Source of the DNA: Hoyosella altamirensis
Lineage (GTDB): Bacteria > Actinomycetota > Actinomycetes > Mycobacteriales > Mycobacteriaceae
Reading direction: 5' to 3'
DNA length: 64,000 nt
NCBI RefSeq assembly: GCF_014191505.1
Contig: NZ_JACHWS010000001.1
Location: 1,116,001-1,180,000, forward strand
Both the position numbers and the translations under genes were made by a program. Positions 30,775 to 38,599 of the stretch are shown one piece after another (position 1 is the stretch's first letter; each line of letters starts with the position of its first letter). The notes beneath the pieces were generated by a model that did not search any database, was not told the origin of the DNA, and saw only the letters and a list, made by a program, of their open reading frames with translations.

Positions 30775-31403
30775 TGCTCGCCGCAACGGCAGTAACAGCA
30801 GGCTACAAGCGGGCGGCACCCGTCCTCAACGATGTCGACTTCACGCTCGAACGAACAGAGGTGGTGGGCCTCGCGGGCGAGTCAGGCTCGGGTAAGACGA
30901 CGCTCGCGCGGGTGCTGTCAGGGTTATTGCGGCCGGCCGCGGGCACAGTGACGCTCGACCGGAAACCGTTGGGCCGGCAGCGCGGGGGAGTCGCGATGGT
31001 TTTCCAGTCCCCTCGAGTAGCGACGAACCCGCGGTTCACGCTCGCACAGATCATCGCGGAACCAGCTGTGATCGCAAGACGGCGCGTGGATGTGGCCGAG
31101 CTTGCTTTCGGCGTAGGTCTCACCCGGGACTTGCTGAGCCGCAAGCCCCACGAGGTAAGTGATGGCCAGCTGCAGCGCGCGTGTGTCGGACGGGCGCTCG
31201 CGCAGCAGCCTGCCTACCTGCTGTGTGACGAAGCAACATCCATGCTCGATGCCGCGACGACCGCGCGTATTGTGCGAACACTGGTGAGCTACGCCGCGGA
31301 CAGTGCGGCAGGCGTGCTCCTCATCAGTCACGACGAGGACCTTCTAGCGGTGTGCTGCACTCGGGTCGAACGTCTCGGCGATTCACACCACGCACAGTGG
31401 TGA
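30774..31403 (+). CDS. ABC transporter ATPase (DppF/NikE type), short
   Basis: 209 aa, shorter than the typical 260-330 aa of DppF, because it ends soon after the switch region (VLLISHDEDLL). Walker A GESGSGKTT, Q-loop VFQSP and Walker B AYLLCDEATSMLD are present; the signature is degenerate, VSDGQLQRACVG, with Asp for the second Gly. The combination with its partner may leave asymmetric ATPase sites. ATG 30774 overlaps the previous stop by one base. The stop lies four bases from the convergent XRE gene. Confidence 0.87.
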   Translation: MLAATAVTAGYKRAAPVLNDVDFTLERTEVVGLAGESGSGKTTLARVLSGLLRPAAGTVTLDRKPLGRQRGGVAMVFQSPRVATNPRFTLAQIIAEPAVIARRRVDVAELAFGVGLTRDLLSRKPHEVSDGQLQRACVGRALAQQPAYLLCDEATSMLDAATTARIVRTLVSYAADSAAGVLLISHDEDLLAVCCTRVERLGDSHHAQW

Positions 31404-31407
31404 TGTC

Positions 31408-31632
31408 TTACTGTCCGATGCGCTGGAACGGCTCCGTCGAGAAAACGACCTCTACGGGCACACCGAAGAAAGCAGCGATCCGGAGAGCAAGGTGCAGGCT
31501 CGGACTGTATTCGCCTCTTTCGAGGTATCCAATGGTCTGATAGTGCACACCGAGGGCCTCGGAGAGTTCACGCCGGGAGATGCCGCGCTCCACACGGAGC
31601 ACGGCAATCCGGTTGTAGATGGTGTCGCTCAC
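31408..31632 (-). CDS. XRE-family HTH regulator
   Basis: A 74-aa protein that is almost only a Cro/C1-type HTH: RIAVLRVERGISRRELSEAL, GVHYQTIGYLERGEYSPSL. Such short regulators are frequently encoded with ABC-2 exporters. It is the third gene of the unit ATPase-permease-XRE (19 bp after the permease) and may be autoregulatory through the 33480-33497 repeat, or act elsewhere. Confidence 0.88.
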   Translation of the reverse strand: MSDTIYNRIAVLRVERGISRRELSEALGVHYQTIGYLERGEYSPSLHLALRIAAFFGVPVEVVFSTEPFQRIGQ

Positions 31633-31651
31633 GGCGGTAATCGTCGGCCCC

Positions 31652-32506
31652 TTACTGGTACATTTGCATCGCGCGCTGCTTGCCTGCCTCTACAGCTGAA
31701 CCTGATTGTCTCCGAGCCACTCGGCGCAGTACTACCGGGGTCAACAGCAGCCCGATGACAGCCCAGAGACCGAGTACGCCGATCATTTCGATAGTGCGCC
31801 ACGATTCGCCGATCTCGAGGGCGACAGCGTCACCGGGGAGGAGCGCAGAACGCATACCGAGACCGAGCCAGTACATCGGCAGGAACTGGGCGACAACCTG
31901 AACCCAGCCCCATAGTGCTTGGAGCGGAAAGAAAATGCCGGAGATACCGAACATGATGATCATGGGGAGCATGCCCCACGTGCCGATCTTGTTAGGGCTC
32001 TTGATCAATGAACCGACCACAATGCCAATTGGAAGCACCGCGAGCAGCCCAAGCACGATCAGTCCGAGAACAGCCAGCCAGGACCCCACACCCTGCGCGG
32101 CGAAGCCATCGAACAGGAACAGCCCCGGAATAATGAGGATCGCGAGCATTGGTATCGCACTGACGGACTGGAACAGCACCTGTCCGCTGACGTACCCGGT
32201 CATCCCGTGTGGCGTCGCTTTCGCGCGCAGCAGCGTTCCGTCTTCACGTTCGACCGCGAGAGCGTACATCGGACCGATGTAGGCTCCGAACGCGATAAGC
32301 GCACCCAGGATGCTCGGCAGCGCAACCGCAGGGTAGAGAAGGTCGGTGCCCTCGACCGCGGAGTTGCGGTTGAAGTACAGGTAGACGAGGACGCCCGCTC
32401 CGAAGAACAGGTAATACCCCAGGTCCTGGGGGCTTCGGAGGCTGTTGAGGAACTCTATCCATCCGCGGCCCAGTCCTGCGCGGACGGCATGAAGGTGCGG
32501 GTTCAC
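31652..32506 (-). CDS. ABC-2 type exporter permease
   Basis: 284 aa with six predicted membrane segments (about 29-45, 59-80, 110-135, 146-170, 178-200, 236-258), ABC-2 fold of the DrrB/antibiotic-exporter type. GTG 32506 overlaps the ATPase stop (GTGA). It works with the preceding ATPase to export a lipid, drug or peptide; substrate cannot be told from sequence. Confidence 0.85.
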   Translation of the reverse strand: MNPHLHAVRAGLGRGWIEFLNSLRSPQDLGYYLFFGAGVLVYLYFNRNSAVEGTDLLYPAVALPSILGALIAFGAYIGPMYALAVEREDGTLLRAKATPHGMTGYVSGQVLFQSVSAIPMLAILIIPGLFLFDGFAAQGVGSWLAVLGLIVLGLLAVLPIGIVVGSLIKSPNKIGTWGMLPMIIMFGISGIFFPLQALWGWVQVVAQFLPMYWLGLGMRSALLPGDAVALEIGESWRTIEMIGVLGLWAVIGLLLTPVVLRRVARRQSGSAVEAGKQRAMQMYQ

Positions 32507-33447
32507 AAAGCCTCCTCGGCTATCGGCATGAAGTCGGTTTTCGCGGTTGGTGCGCCGGATTCGTAGCGCTGCACCATGGTCAGGTAGGTGTCTTCGAGGT
32601 TCGTGCGCCGGATTTCAAGATCATCGATGTCGTCGCCCCATTGGGCAAAGAGCTCGCGTGCGAAACGTGTCGGTTCCGACGTTGCGTGCAGGAAATGCTC
32701 GCCCCCACGCGTCCACCGCACTTCCGCGTCACGAGCGACCGATCGAGCGAGTTGTTCGGGTGTCCCATCCGCCACGATCCGTCCTCCGGCGAGGATGAGC
32801 ACTCTGTCCGCCAGCTTCTCAGCCTCAGCAAGATCGTGTGTTGTGAGCAGAATCGTGGTGTCTTCGAAGTCCGTGAGTCGGTGGATCAAGTCGTGGAACT
32901 CGCGCCGCGCCTGCGGGTCGAAACCGGCGGTTGGTTCGTCGAGGAAGAGGACTTCGGGGCGACCGACGATTCCGATCGCAACATCGAGGCGCCGACGCTG
33001 ACCGCCGGAAAGGGTGCCGATCTTTTTGTTCGCGTGCTCGGTGAGTCCGACCATCTCGAGGAGTTCGTCTACCTGGTACGGACGTGCCTTTTCGGGGGTG
33101 GAGTACGGCTCGTAAAAGCGTCCGAGATTCTCCAGCAGCGCCCGGACTCGCCACCGTGCGTGGTCGCGCCATGATTGCAGCACGACACCCGTGCGGGCGC
33201 GCCAATCTTCATCACCTGAGGCGGGGTCGATACCCAAGACAGTGGCGTCGCCGGCTGACCGGATACGGAATCCTTCGAGGATCTCGATTGTGGTTGTCTT
33301 TCCTGCCCCGTTTGGGCCCAGAAGCGCAACAACTTCTCCCCGGTAAGCGGAGAAGGTCACACCGTCAAGAACATCAACTGTCCCGTACCGCATCCGCAGA
33401 TCGCGGACCTCCAGGACTGGTGCAAGCTCGGGTACCCGGTTCGGCAT
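32503..33447 (-). CDS. ABC-2 exporter ATPase (DrrA-like)
   Basis: 314 aa. Walker A GPNGAGKTTTIEIL, Q-loop VLQSWRDH, signature LSGGQRRRLDVAI, Walker B VLFLDEPTAGFD and switch His in LLTTHDLAEAEKLADRV, followed by a C-terminal extension (about 220-314) as in DrrA-type exporters. First gene of the operon; the upstream gap to a divergent SRPBCC gene contains a perfect inverted repeat at 33480-33497. Confidence 0.92.
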   Translation of the reverse strand: MPNRVPELAPVLEVRDLRMRYGTVDVLDGVTFSAYRGEVVALLGPNGAGKTTTIEILEGFRIRSAGDATVLGIDPASGDEDWRARTGVVLQSWRDHARWRVRALLENLGRFYEPYSTPEKARPYQVDELLEMVGLTEHANKKIGTLSGGQRRRLDVAIGIVGRPEVLFLDEPTAGFDPQARREFHDLIHRLTDFEDTTILLTTHDLAEAEKLADRVLILAGGRIVADGTPEQLARSVARDAEVRWTRGGEHFLHATSEPTRFARELFAQWGDDIDDLEIRRTNLEDTYLTMVQRYESGAPTAKTDFMPIAEEAL

Positions 33448-33479
33448 GGAGCCTCTCTCATAGTTGAACTGCTCAAAAT

Positions 33480-33497
33480 GATAGTAGACATACTATC
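33480..33497. promoter_or_regulatory. Perfect inverted repeat, probable operator
   Basis: GATAGTA-GACA-TACTATC has 7-bp arms and lies 33 bp upstream of the ABC exporter operon and 105 bp upstream of the divergent SRPBCC gene. It is AT-rich against the surroundings. The XRE regulator at the end of the operon is a natural candidate to bind it. Confidence 0.6.
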
Positions 33498-33601
33498 TAA
33501 AGTAGCGAGACTCGTACAGTCGAAATTTCTGGATGCTTGAGGTGGAGGGAACCGAGGTATACCGGACTAAGCGCGTCAAACATCCGAGGAAGGAAACCGG
33601 C

Positions 33602-34125
33602 ATGGCACCTACACCCACCGGGCGGCTCGTGAGGGCATCTGACCGCACGGAACTCGTCATCAAGCGGACATTTCCCGCACCGATCAGTGACGTCTGGTCG
33701 AGCATCACGGACAGCGATCGAACTGAGCGGTGGTACGGCCCGTGGAAGACCAGCGACGGTGACGAACCGCGAGCGGGAGCATCCATCAGCGTGCAGATGC
33801 TCTTCGAGGAGGGGCAACCCTGGTGTGACGCCCGGATTGTGCGGTGCGAGCCTCCCCACAGGCTGGATCTGGCACTTCTCATGGGTGAGGATGAATCTGC
33901 CGCGTGGCAAATCAGCCTCACGCTGGGGGAGGAGACCGGCTTCACGACTCTTGCCCTAGCCCACCACATCAAGCCAGGCATTGACGTGGGGGATGTCGGA
34001 GCAGGCTGGGAGTACTACCTCGACATGCTGGTTTCAGCCCGAGAGGGGACCCCCAGCCGAAGTTTGAGGACTACTATCCCGCGCAGCGTGAGCATTTCAG
34101 CAGTCAGGAGATTGCCGAGGACTGA
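33602..34125 (+). pseudogene. SRPBCC (AHSA1-like) protein, frameshifted near C-terminus
   Basis: The frame encodes an AHSA1/START-like domain: TFPAPISDVWSSITDSDRTERWYGPW, then GWEYYLDMLVSAREG. Beyond REGTP the frame gives a low-complexity tail to 34150, whereas the +1-base alternative reads PKFEDYYPAQREHFSSQEIAED, the expected family C-terminus, ending at 34125. One extra C in the C5 run near 34050-34055 would restore it (about 175 aa). START-fold proteins bind hydrophobic ligands or co-regulate; function unknown. It overlaps the convergent AraC gene. Confidence 0.78.
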
Positions 34126-34898
34126 CTGTCCACGAATTGTCGCGGTGTGAGGCCAACGGTCGCGGCGAAATCGCGTGAGAAGTGTGCGTAGTCCGCGTAG
34201 CCGAGTTCCGCGGCCAGTTCGGTGAGGTCCTTGCCGGGCAATGAGTTCAGGAGGTGCGCTGCGTCTTGCAGGCGGCGCCGGTGAAGGAGCCACTTCGGGG
34301 TGACGCCTGTGACGCGAAGTACGAGTCGTTGCAGGGTGCGTTCACTAACGTTGACCGCCACCGATAGGTCGGCGACCCTTGTGGGACCAGACGATTGCTC
34401 GGCCAGGTCGACGATCCGGTTGACGAGTCGGTGTTCTTTCGTCAGGTTGCCGGCAAACGGTGCGATCCACTCCTCGAACGCAGCCACGGCTGCGCCGATG
34501 TCCTGGTGGTGTAACTTCTCCCGCACATCTGCAACAGCGTCGGTCCCGCCACCGGGCAACGGAATCACCGCTTCGCCGAAGTCCGCTGGCGATCGCCCGG
34601 TAAGCAGATGTCCGGCCGACGGTCGTAAGAGAACTCCGAAGGCCGACGAGTTGCCCCTCAGTGTGCGCACCGAGAGACCTTGTGACGGACCGTAGAGCCC
34701 CGCTTCTCCGGCTTCGATCACGATATTGCATGCGGGGTAGGTCAGAACCTGCTGGACGGCTTCCTCCCCAGGCGGCAGCGCCCAGTGGGCAATCCAGTAG
34801 TGACGCACCAGGTCTGCCACAGCTGCTGACGGGGCATGCCGCTCGATCTGGACGCGGCGGTCGAGCTTGACCGGCCCGCGGCTTTGGGGTGCGTTCAT
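34104..34898 (-). CDS. AraC-family regulator
   Basis: 264 aa: N-terminal sensor domain of the DUF6597 type (about 15-130, LVRHYWIAHWALPPG) and a C-terminal AraC HTH (LQRLVLRVTGVTPKWLLHRRRL, LAAELGYADYAHFSRDFAATVG, LTPRQF). Targets likely nearby stress/efflux genes; the divergent PhnB-like gene upstream is a candidate. The 3' end overlaps the SRPBCC reading frame. Confidence 0.9.
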   Translation of the reverse strand: MNAPQSRGPVKLDRRVQIERHAPSAAVADLVRHYWIAHWALPPGEEAVQQVLTYPACNIVIEAGEAGLYGPSQGLSVRTLRGNSSAFGVLLRPSAGHLLTGRSPADFGEAVIPLPGGGTDAVADVREKLHHQDIGAAVAAFEEWIAPFAGNLTKEHRLVNRIVDLAEQSSGPTRVADLSVAVNVSERTLQRLVLRVTGVTPKWLLHRRRLQDAAHLLNSLPGKDLTELAAELGYADYAHFSRDFAATVGLTPRQFVDSQSSAIS

Positions 34899-34938
34899 GG
34901 GAGAAATTTACCGTGCACTGCCGCGCGAGGTCACTCAC

Positions 34939-35008
34939 TGTTTGCCCACCTGCGCGCGACAATCACATCGTGAGACAGCCTGCCGTGTCGCTGCAAGGCG
35001 GGCAAACA
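34939..35008. repeat. Imperfect inverted repeat, copy 1 of a dispersed element
   Basis: Arms 34939-34961 (begins TGTTTGCCCACCT, ends GCGACA) and 34986-35008 pair at 18 of 23 positions around a 24-nt loop. The outer TTGCCCACC and inner GCGACA blocks recur at 56670-56728. It lies between araC and the phnB-like gene and does not code. Looks like a REP/MITE-like palindromic unit. Confidence 0.65.
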
Positions 35009-35092
35009 GCAATCCTCGTGACCGACATCCGGTCCCGCATCTGTCGCAAATATTCAAGCGTCACTACTAAGCGCGCCAATATCGTCGCTCAT

Positions 35093-35599
35093 ATGAGCGA
35101 GCAAACGAAAGCAGCAGACGGCCGGTACACAAAGAATGGTTTACCCCGCGGATTCACGAGTCTGACACCCTTCCTGGCAATCGAAGGAGCAGCCGACGCG
35201 ATCGACTTCTACACCGCGGTGTTCGGCGCGAGGGTTCTCAGCCGGCTCAATGACGGGTCAGGGAAGACCGTGCATGCGGAACTGGACTTCGGCCGAGGGC
35301 GCCTGCAACTCGGCGAACCGTCACCTGACTACGGACTAGCCGCCCAATCGGGCGCCATGGCGACCCATTCAATCGGACTGTATTGCCCGGATGCGGACGA
35401 GGTGGTGGAACGCGCGGTCCAGCACGGCGCGACAGTGCGCGAGCCACTGGCGACCTTCGTCTCGGGTGACCGGTTCGCCTCGATCCTTGACCCGTTCGGG
35501 CAGCGCTGGACGGTGATGACGCGCGTCGAGGACCTCAGTGACGAGGAAAGCGCCCGCCGAGTGGAGGAATGGGCAGCGCAGCAAGCGTTGACTGTGTGA
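35093..35599 (+). CDS. VOC/PhnB-like glyoxalase-fold protein
   Basis: 168 aa with a single glyoxalase/bleomycin-resistance-like fold of the PhnB type: LTPFLAIEGAADAIDFYTAVFGARVLSR, DFGRGRLQLGEPSPDYG, HSIGLYCPDADEVVERAVQHG, and DPFGQRWTVMTR. Metal-ligand residues are not fully obvious. A longer frame reaches upstream to 34889 through the inverted repeat and is unlikely. No strong ribosome site precedes ATG 35093. Function unknown; related proteins bind or detoxify small molecules. Confidence 0.8.
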   Translation: MSEQTKAADGRYTKNGLPRGFTSLTPFLAIEGAADAIDFYTAVFGARVLSRLNDGSGKTVHAELDFGRGRLQLGEPSPDYGLAAQSGAMATHSIGLYCPDADEVVERAVQHGATVREPLATFVSGDRFASILDPFGQRWTVMTRVEDLSDEESARRVEEWAAQQALTV

Positions 35600-35612
35600 C
35601 CGCTCAGCTAGG

Positions 35613-36410
35613 TCACTGGAACAGACTCGTGTTTCGGCGCGCCCACTCCGCAAATGTCATCGCTGGTCTGCCCGTGAGTTCTTCGACGAGCTGATTTGCC
35701 TGCTGGGGTGCGTCGATGAGTTCCGCGTGGATATCGACGTACCACTCAGCCTGGTCGCCCATTGCGGGGATGAGGTTCGCGATTGCTTCCTCGCGGGATA
35801 CTTCGATGAACGGAATCTCCCGGCCGAGTGCCTCGCCGATCTGTCGCACCATCTCGCGTCTCGTGAGTGTTTCAGGCCCGGTCAGCTCGTAGGCCTTGCC
35901 GATGTGCCCGTCTTCGGTCAGTGTGCGGGCGGCCACGGCGGCGATGTCCTCCACGGCGATCGGTGCGTTCGCGGCGTCGGGGAACGCGTCGCGAACCGCG
36001 CCGGTGGTCTTGATCTGATCAGCCCAGATCTCGGTGTTCCACATGAATTCGCCCGGACCGAGGTGCGTCCATGGCACGCCCGAATTTTCCACTGCTTCCT
36101 CGACTGGACGCCACCAGCCGCCGCCAGCTAGGTCGACGATGTGTTCCACACCTGCCTCCCGCGCCATCGCCGTAACGGCACCGGCAGTCTCGACCACTGG
36201 CGCGAGATACATCCGTTCCACACCAGCTAGCGCCCGGGTGAGTGTTTCGGGGCGGCCCACGTAACCCTTCGCGATGTCGACGCCTTCGGGCAGTAGAGCT
36301 TTCGCTGGGTTCGCGGTCAGTGCGCGGATGTCAGTCGCGCCCAGTTCAAGGAGTTCATCGACGACGAGCCGCCCGATGTTCGCTGTGGCACCCGTAACCA
36401 GAATGGTCAT
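35613..36410 (-). CDS. NmrA-like NAD(P)-binding oxidoreductase
   Basis: 265 aa atypical short-chain dehydrogenase: Rossmann motif TGATANIGRLVVDELL at the N-terminus, no YxxxK catalytic pair obvious, and the C-terminal helix set seen in NmrA/QorB-like proteins. It may sense or reduce quinones. Divergent from a TetR gene across an 81-bp gap that contains an inverted repeat, so likely under its control. Confidence 0.85.
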   Translation of the reverse strand: MTILVTGATANIGRLVVDELLELGATDIRALTANPAKALLPEGVDIAKGYVGRPETLTRALAGVERMYLAPVVETAGAVTAMAREAGVEHIVDLAGGGWWRPVEEAVENSGVPWTHLGPGEFMWNTEIWADQIKTTGAVRDAFPDAANAPIAVEDIAAVAARTLTEDGHIGKAYELTGPETLTRREMVRQIGEALGREIPFIEVSREEAIANLIPAMGDQAEWYVDIHAELIDAPQQANQLVEELTGRPAMTFAEWARRNTSLFQ

Positions 36411-36426
36411 AAAGGTTATCGCTTTC

Positions 36427-36467
36427 TCGTATGACGTACGGAAGACCTTTTATCGTATGGTATACGA
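36427..36467. promoter_or_regulatory. TetR operator pair between divergent genes
   Basis: TCGTAT-GGT-ATACGA (36453-36467) is a perfect inverted repeat; a second degenerate copy TCGTAT-GAC-GTACGG lies 26 bp away (36427-36441). They sit between the NmrA-like gene and the divergent TetR gene, about 25 bp before the TetR GTG. Two sites at 26-bp (2.5-turn) spacing fit repression of both promoters. Confidence 0.72.
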
Positions 36468-36491
36468 AAATGGAGTGAAGGAGTACCGACC

Positions 36492-37271
36492 GTGACCATC
36501 TACAGCGGCTCAGCGGACCCCGATCGTGTGCTTCCACTGCTCTGGCGTCATGCGGCGGGGACCGATGCCGCTGCGCCGACGGCAGGGCGCAAGCCGGGTC
36601 TCACGATTGACGCGGTGGTAGCGGCGGGGATAGGTGTGGCCGACGCCCTTGGCCTCGAAGCGCTTTCGATGAGCCGTGTGGCTGGACAGCTCGGAGTCGG
36701 CACGATGACGCTGTACACGTATGTGCCGTCGAAGGGGGAACTTCTCGACTTGATGGTGGACAGCGTGCTCGCCACGGCGGAATGGCCATCGGCGGAAGGG
36801 CCATGGCGCTGTCAGGTGACGAGATACGCAGATGTGGTGCGTGGCATGTACCGGCGGCACGTGTGGCTTGGGCAGGTGTCCACGGTGCGCCCGCCGATCG
36901 GCCCGGGAATGCTCGGCGAGAGTGAATATGTCTTGTCGGCCCTCGCTGACTTGAGTCTCCCACCTCGGGAGCGGACTGCGGCTGCGCACGCCATCACGAT
37001 GCTCGCGCATGCCATCGGGCGCGAGGAAGCTGAGGCTGCATATCTGGAACGAGTCACCGGGCAAAGCAATGATGCCTGGTGGGGTGACCGGATGGAGCTG
37101 TGGGAAAAGTACTTCGAGCCTGAGCGCCACCCCGCAATGACGGCAGCTTGGGAGGGCGGTGGCTACGACGAGACAACCACAAGCCAGACGTCGCACGCCG
37201 CCGAGTTCGCACTGAAGTGCTTGTTGGACGGACTCGGCGGTGCCAGTGATGAGGCCAATCAGTCGTCGTGA
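36492..37271 (+). CDS. TetR-family regulator (TetR_C_1 type)
   Basis: 259 aa, GTG start with GGAGTGAAGGAG upstream. HTH at about 40-85 (LSMSRVAGQLGVGTMTLYTY, VPSKGELLDLMV) and a C-terminal ligand domain similar to tetracycline-repressor-type regulators. It is divergent from the NmrA-like gene with two matching operators between them. The 3' end overlaps the convergent lipoprotein by 13 bases. Confidence 0.9.
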   Translation: MTIYSGSADPDRVLPLLWRHAAGTDAAAPTAGRKPGLTIDAVVAAGIGVADALGLEALSMSRVAGQLGVGTMTLYTYVPSKGELLDLMVDSVLATAEWPSAEGPWRCQVTRYADVVRGMYRRHVWLGQVSTVRPPIGPGMLGESEYVLSALADLSLPPRERTAAAHAITMLAHAIGREEAEAAYLERVTGQSNDAWWGDRMELWEKYFEPERHPAMTAAWEGGGYDETTTSQTSHAAEFALKCLLDGLGGASDEANQSS

Positions 37272-37822
37272 GTGAGTTCAACTCCGGTGAACTCGGTTTG
37301 GGCGCCAGTCGCCAGCGCGGGCGCGCCACCCTCATCGCCATGGCGCAAGAACGTCGGCGGGTCAAGTGTCACTCGCAAGCTGTAGGTGCCCTCGTCGGGA
37401 ACCGTGAAATTGTTCGCGTAGTGGAAGAACTCCGAGTAGAAGAAGTTCAGGCGTTTGCTGTCGACGACATCGCCTGACTCGGTGACGACGTCAACCGTGA
37501 TCGGCACGTAAGGGACGATCCGGCCTGTTGATGCTTCACGCGGAACGATCTCGATATGGTGTGTCTCAGAACCCGTGGGCGGCCGGAACGCTTGCTGGCC
37601 ATCGCGCTCCTCAAACCATGGCTCTGCGTGTTCGACGATGTAAGCAATGTCCCATTCGTCAACAGTGACCTGACCGCCATGCTCCGCGACCTCCTCCGCA
37701 AGAGTCTCATACTGCGCGACGACCCCCTCGGGAACGGTTGCGGCCTCATCACTGCTGCAGCCTGAAATTGTGAAAACCGCTGACATAGCTGTGATTCCTG
37801 TGAGCAAGGTACGACCGCGCAT
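37259..37822 (-). CDS. Lipoprotein, possible P19/Tp34-type iron-associated protein
   Basis: 187 aa. Signal peptide with lipobox FTISGC (Cys22). The mature part has the pattern of the P19/Tp34 family: THHIEIVP, VPYVPITVDVV, EFFHYANNF, GTYSLRVTLDPPTFLRHG, with conserved His positions that bind metal in that family. Those proteins take part in iron uptake with FtrABCD/EfeO-like systems; no such partners lie in this window, so the call is tentative. ATG 37822 has GGAGG eight bases before it; an in-frame ATG at 37948 lacks support. Confidence 0.6.
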   Translation of the reverse strand: MRGRTLLTGITAMSAVFTISGCSSDEAATVPEGVVAQYETLAEEVAEHGGQVTVDEWDIAYIVEHAEPWFEERDGQQAFRPPTGSETHHIEIVPREASTGRIVPYVPITVDVVTESGDVVDSKRLNFFYSEFFHYANNFTVPDEGTYSLRVTLDPPTFLRHGDEGGAPALATGAQTEFTGVELTHDD

Positions 37823-37894
37823 AAGGACGCCTCCATGAAAGTGAATCTCGCGAATGCGGTGATCATGGCAGATTTCCGTGCAGGGTGGGGAACT

Positions 37895-37912
37895 ACCACC
37901 CCTGTGGTGGGT
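37895..37912. promoter_or_regulatory. 18-nt near-palindrome upstream of the 46-codon ORF
   Basis: ACCACCCCTGTGGTGGGT, symmetric around CCTGT. It matches 16 of 18 bases of the element at 43835-43852 and ends 79 bp before the ATG of the small ORF, against 76 bp for the other copy. Likely a binding site for one regulator of both small peptides; position suits an activator at about -60 to -40. Confidence 0.55.
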
Positions 37913-37991
37913 TCTATGGCTGGCCTTTCGCGGCGACGATCGAAGCATGCCCGGAGTTCTGGGCGCGAACGGGTGAGTGAGAGGTCGTTAC

Positions 37992-38132
37992 ATGTCGGTC
38001 GGGCTGCTTGCGGACATTCACGCTGAACTCGAAATAGAAACACAGCGTGGCAATGTCGACGAAGTCACCCTGTTCACTTTCCGTCCTTGGCGGAACGAAT
38101 ACCTGGAACTCGATTCCCGCCCAATCCCTTGA
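37992..38132 (+). CDS. Possible 46-aa small peptide
   Basis: ATG 37992 to TGA 38132 encodes 46 residues: acidic helical start (LLADIHAELEIETQRGNVDE), then TLFTFRPWRNEYLELD and a SRPIP tail. GAGAGG lies about eight bases before the ATG. No homology is recognised. The main support is the 18-nt element upstream, shared with the putative RiPP precursor at 43929 at the same distance. It could be a regulatory or leader peptide, or a chance ORF; it is not Cys-rich. Confidence 0.4.
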   Translation: MSVGLLADIHAELEIETQRGNVDEVTLFTFRPWRNEYLELDSRPIP

Positions 38133-38137
38133 TCAAA

Positions 38138-38153
38138 TGTGACCTGTATCACA
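38138..38153. promoter_or_regulatory. CRP/Rv3676-like binding site
   Basis: TGTGA-CCTGTA-TCACA exactly fits the CRP consensus TGTGA-N6-TCACA. It is 102 bp upstream of the small secreted protein gene, directly behind the 46-aa ORF stop. TGATCAAAT (38130-38138), a copy of the GntR-type core, abuts it. A cAMP receptor protein of the mycobacterial Rv3676 type could act here. Confidence 0.55.
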
Positions 38154-38255
38154 TACAATGTTTGTATGGCTACCTAAGTAGGGTGCCATCAATTCGATTT
38201 GGGAACGGGCCGGGCGCTCGTGTCGCGTACGACGCGCGGCCCGGGAGGAGGCGTC

Positions 38256-38594
38256 ATGAAATCCGCGATCAAGCGGGTCGCGGCGGGCCTGTTCGCTGCT
38301 GCTTTCGTCACGGCAGCCACGGTTGTCGGCGGGACAGCAACCGTGCAGGCTAATCCAGTTCCGGTGGCACATGAAACGTGCAATGCGAACCCGGTATTCG
38401 GAACTGCCGCGTACTCACAATGTTTCGGCCCCAACGTGATGCATCGCGTCAGGGTGACGTGCTGGGCATGGTGGGCACCATGGACCACGTACGACCGGCA
38501 CGGCCCACATGTGTGGGGCTTCCAGCAGTCGTGGACGAGCTGTGATGTGCCATTCACGCTGCGGAGCTGGCACGTCGAAGCGCAACACAGGTGA
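38256..38594 (+). CDS. Small secreted Trp/His-rich protein
   Basis: 112 aa: a Sec signal peptide (MKSAIKRVAAGLFAAAFVTA, cleavage near VQANP about 32) and a mature 80-residue protein with four Cys and clusters of Trp and His (TCWAWWAPWTTYD, HGPHVWGFQQSW, LRSWHVEAQHR). Two disulphides are likely. The ribosome site is GGGAGGAGG. Small secreted proteins of this kind occur in Mycobacteriales but I know no function. The CRP-like site at 38138 suggests regulation by cAMP. Confidence 0.85.
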   Translation: MKSAIKRVAAGLFAAAFVTAATVVGGTATVQANPVPVAHETCNANPVFGTAAYSQCFGPNVMHRVRVTCWAWWAPWTTYDRHGPHVWGFQQSWTSCDVPFTLRSWHVEAQHR

Positions 38595-38599
38595 GCGTT

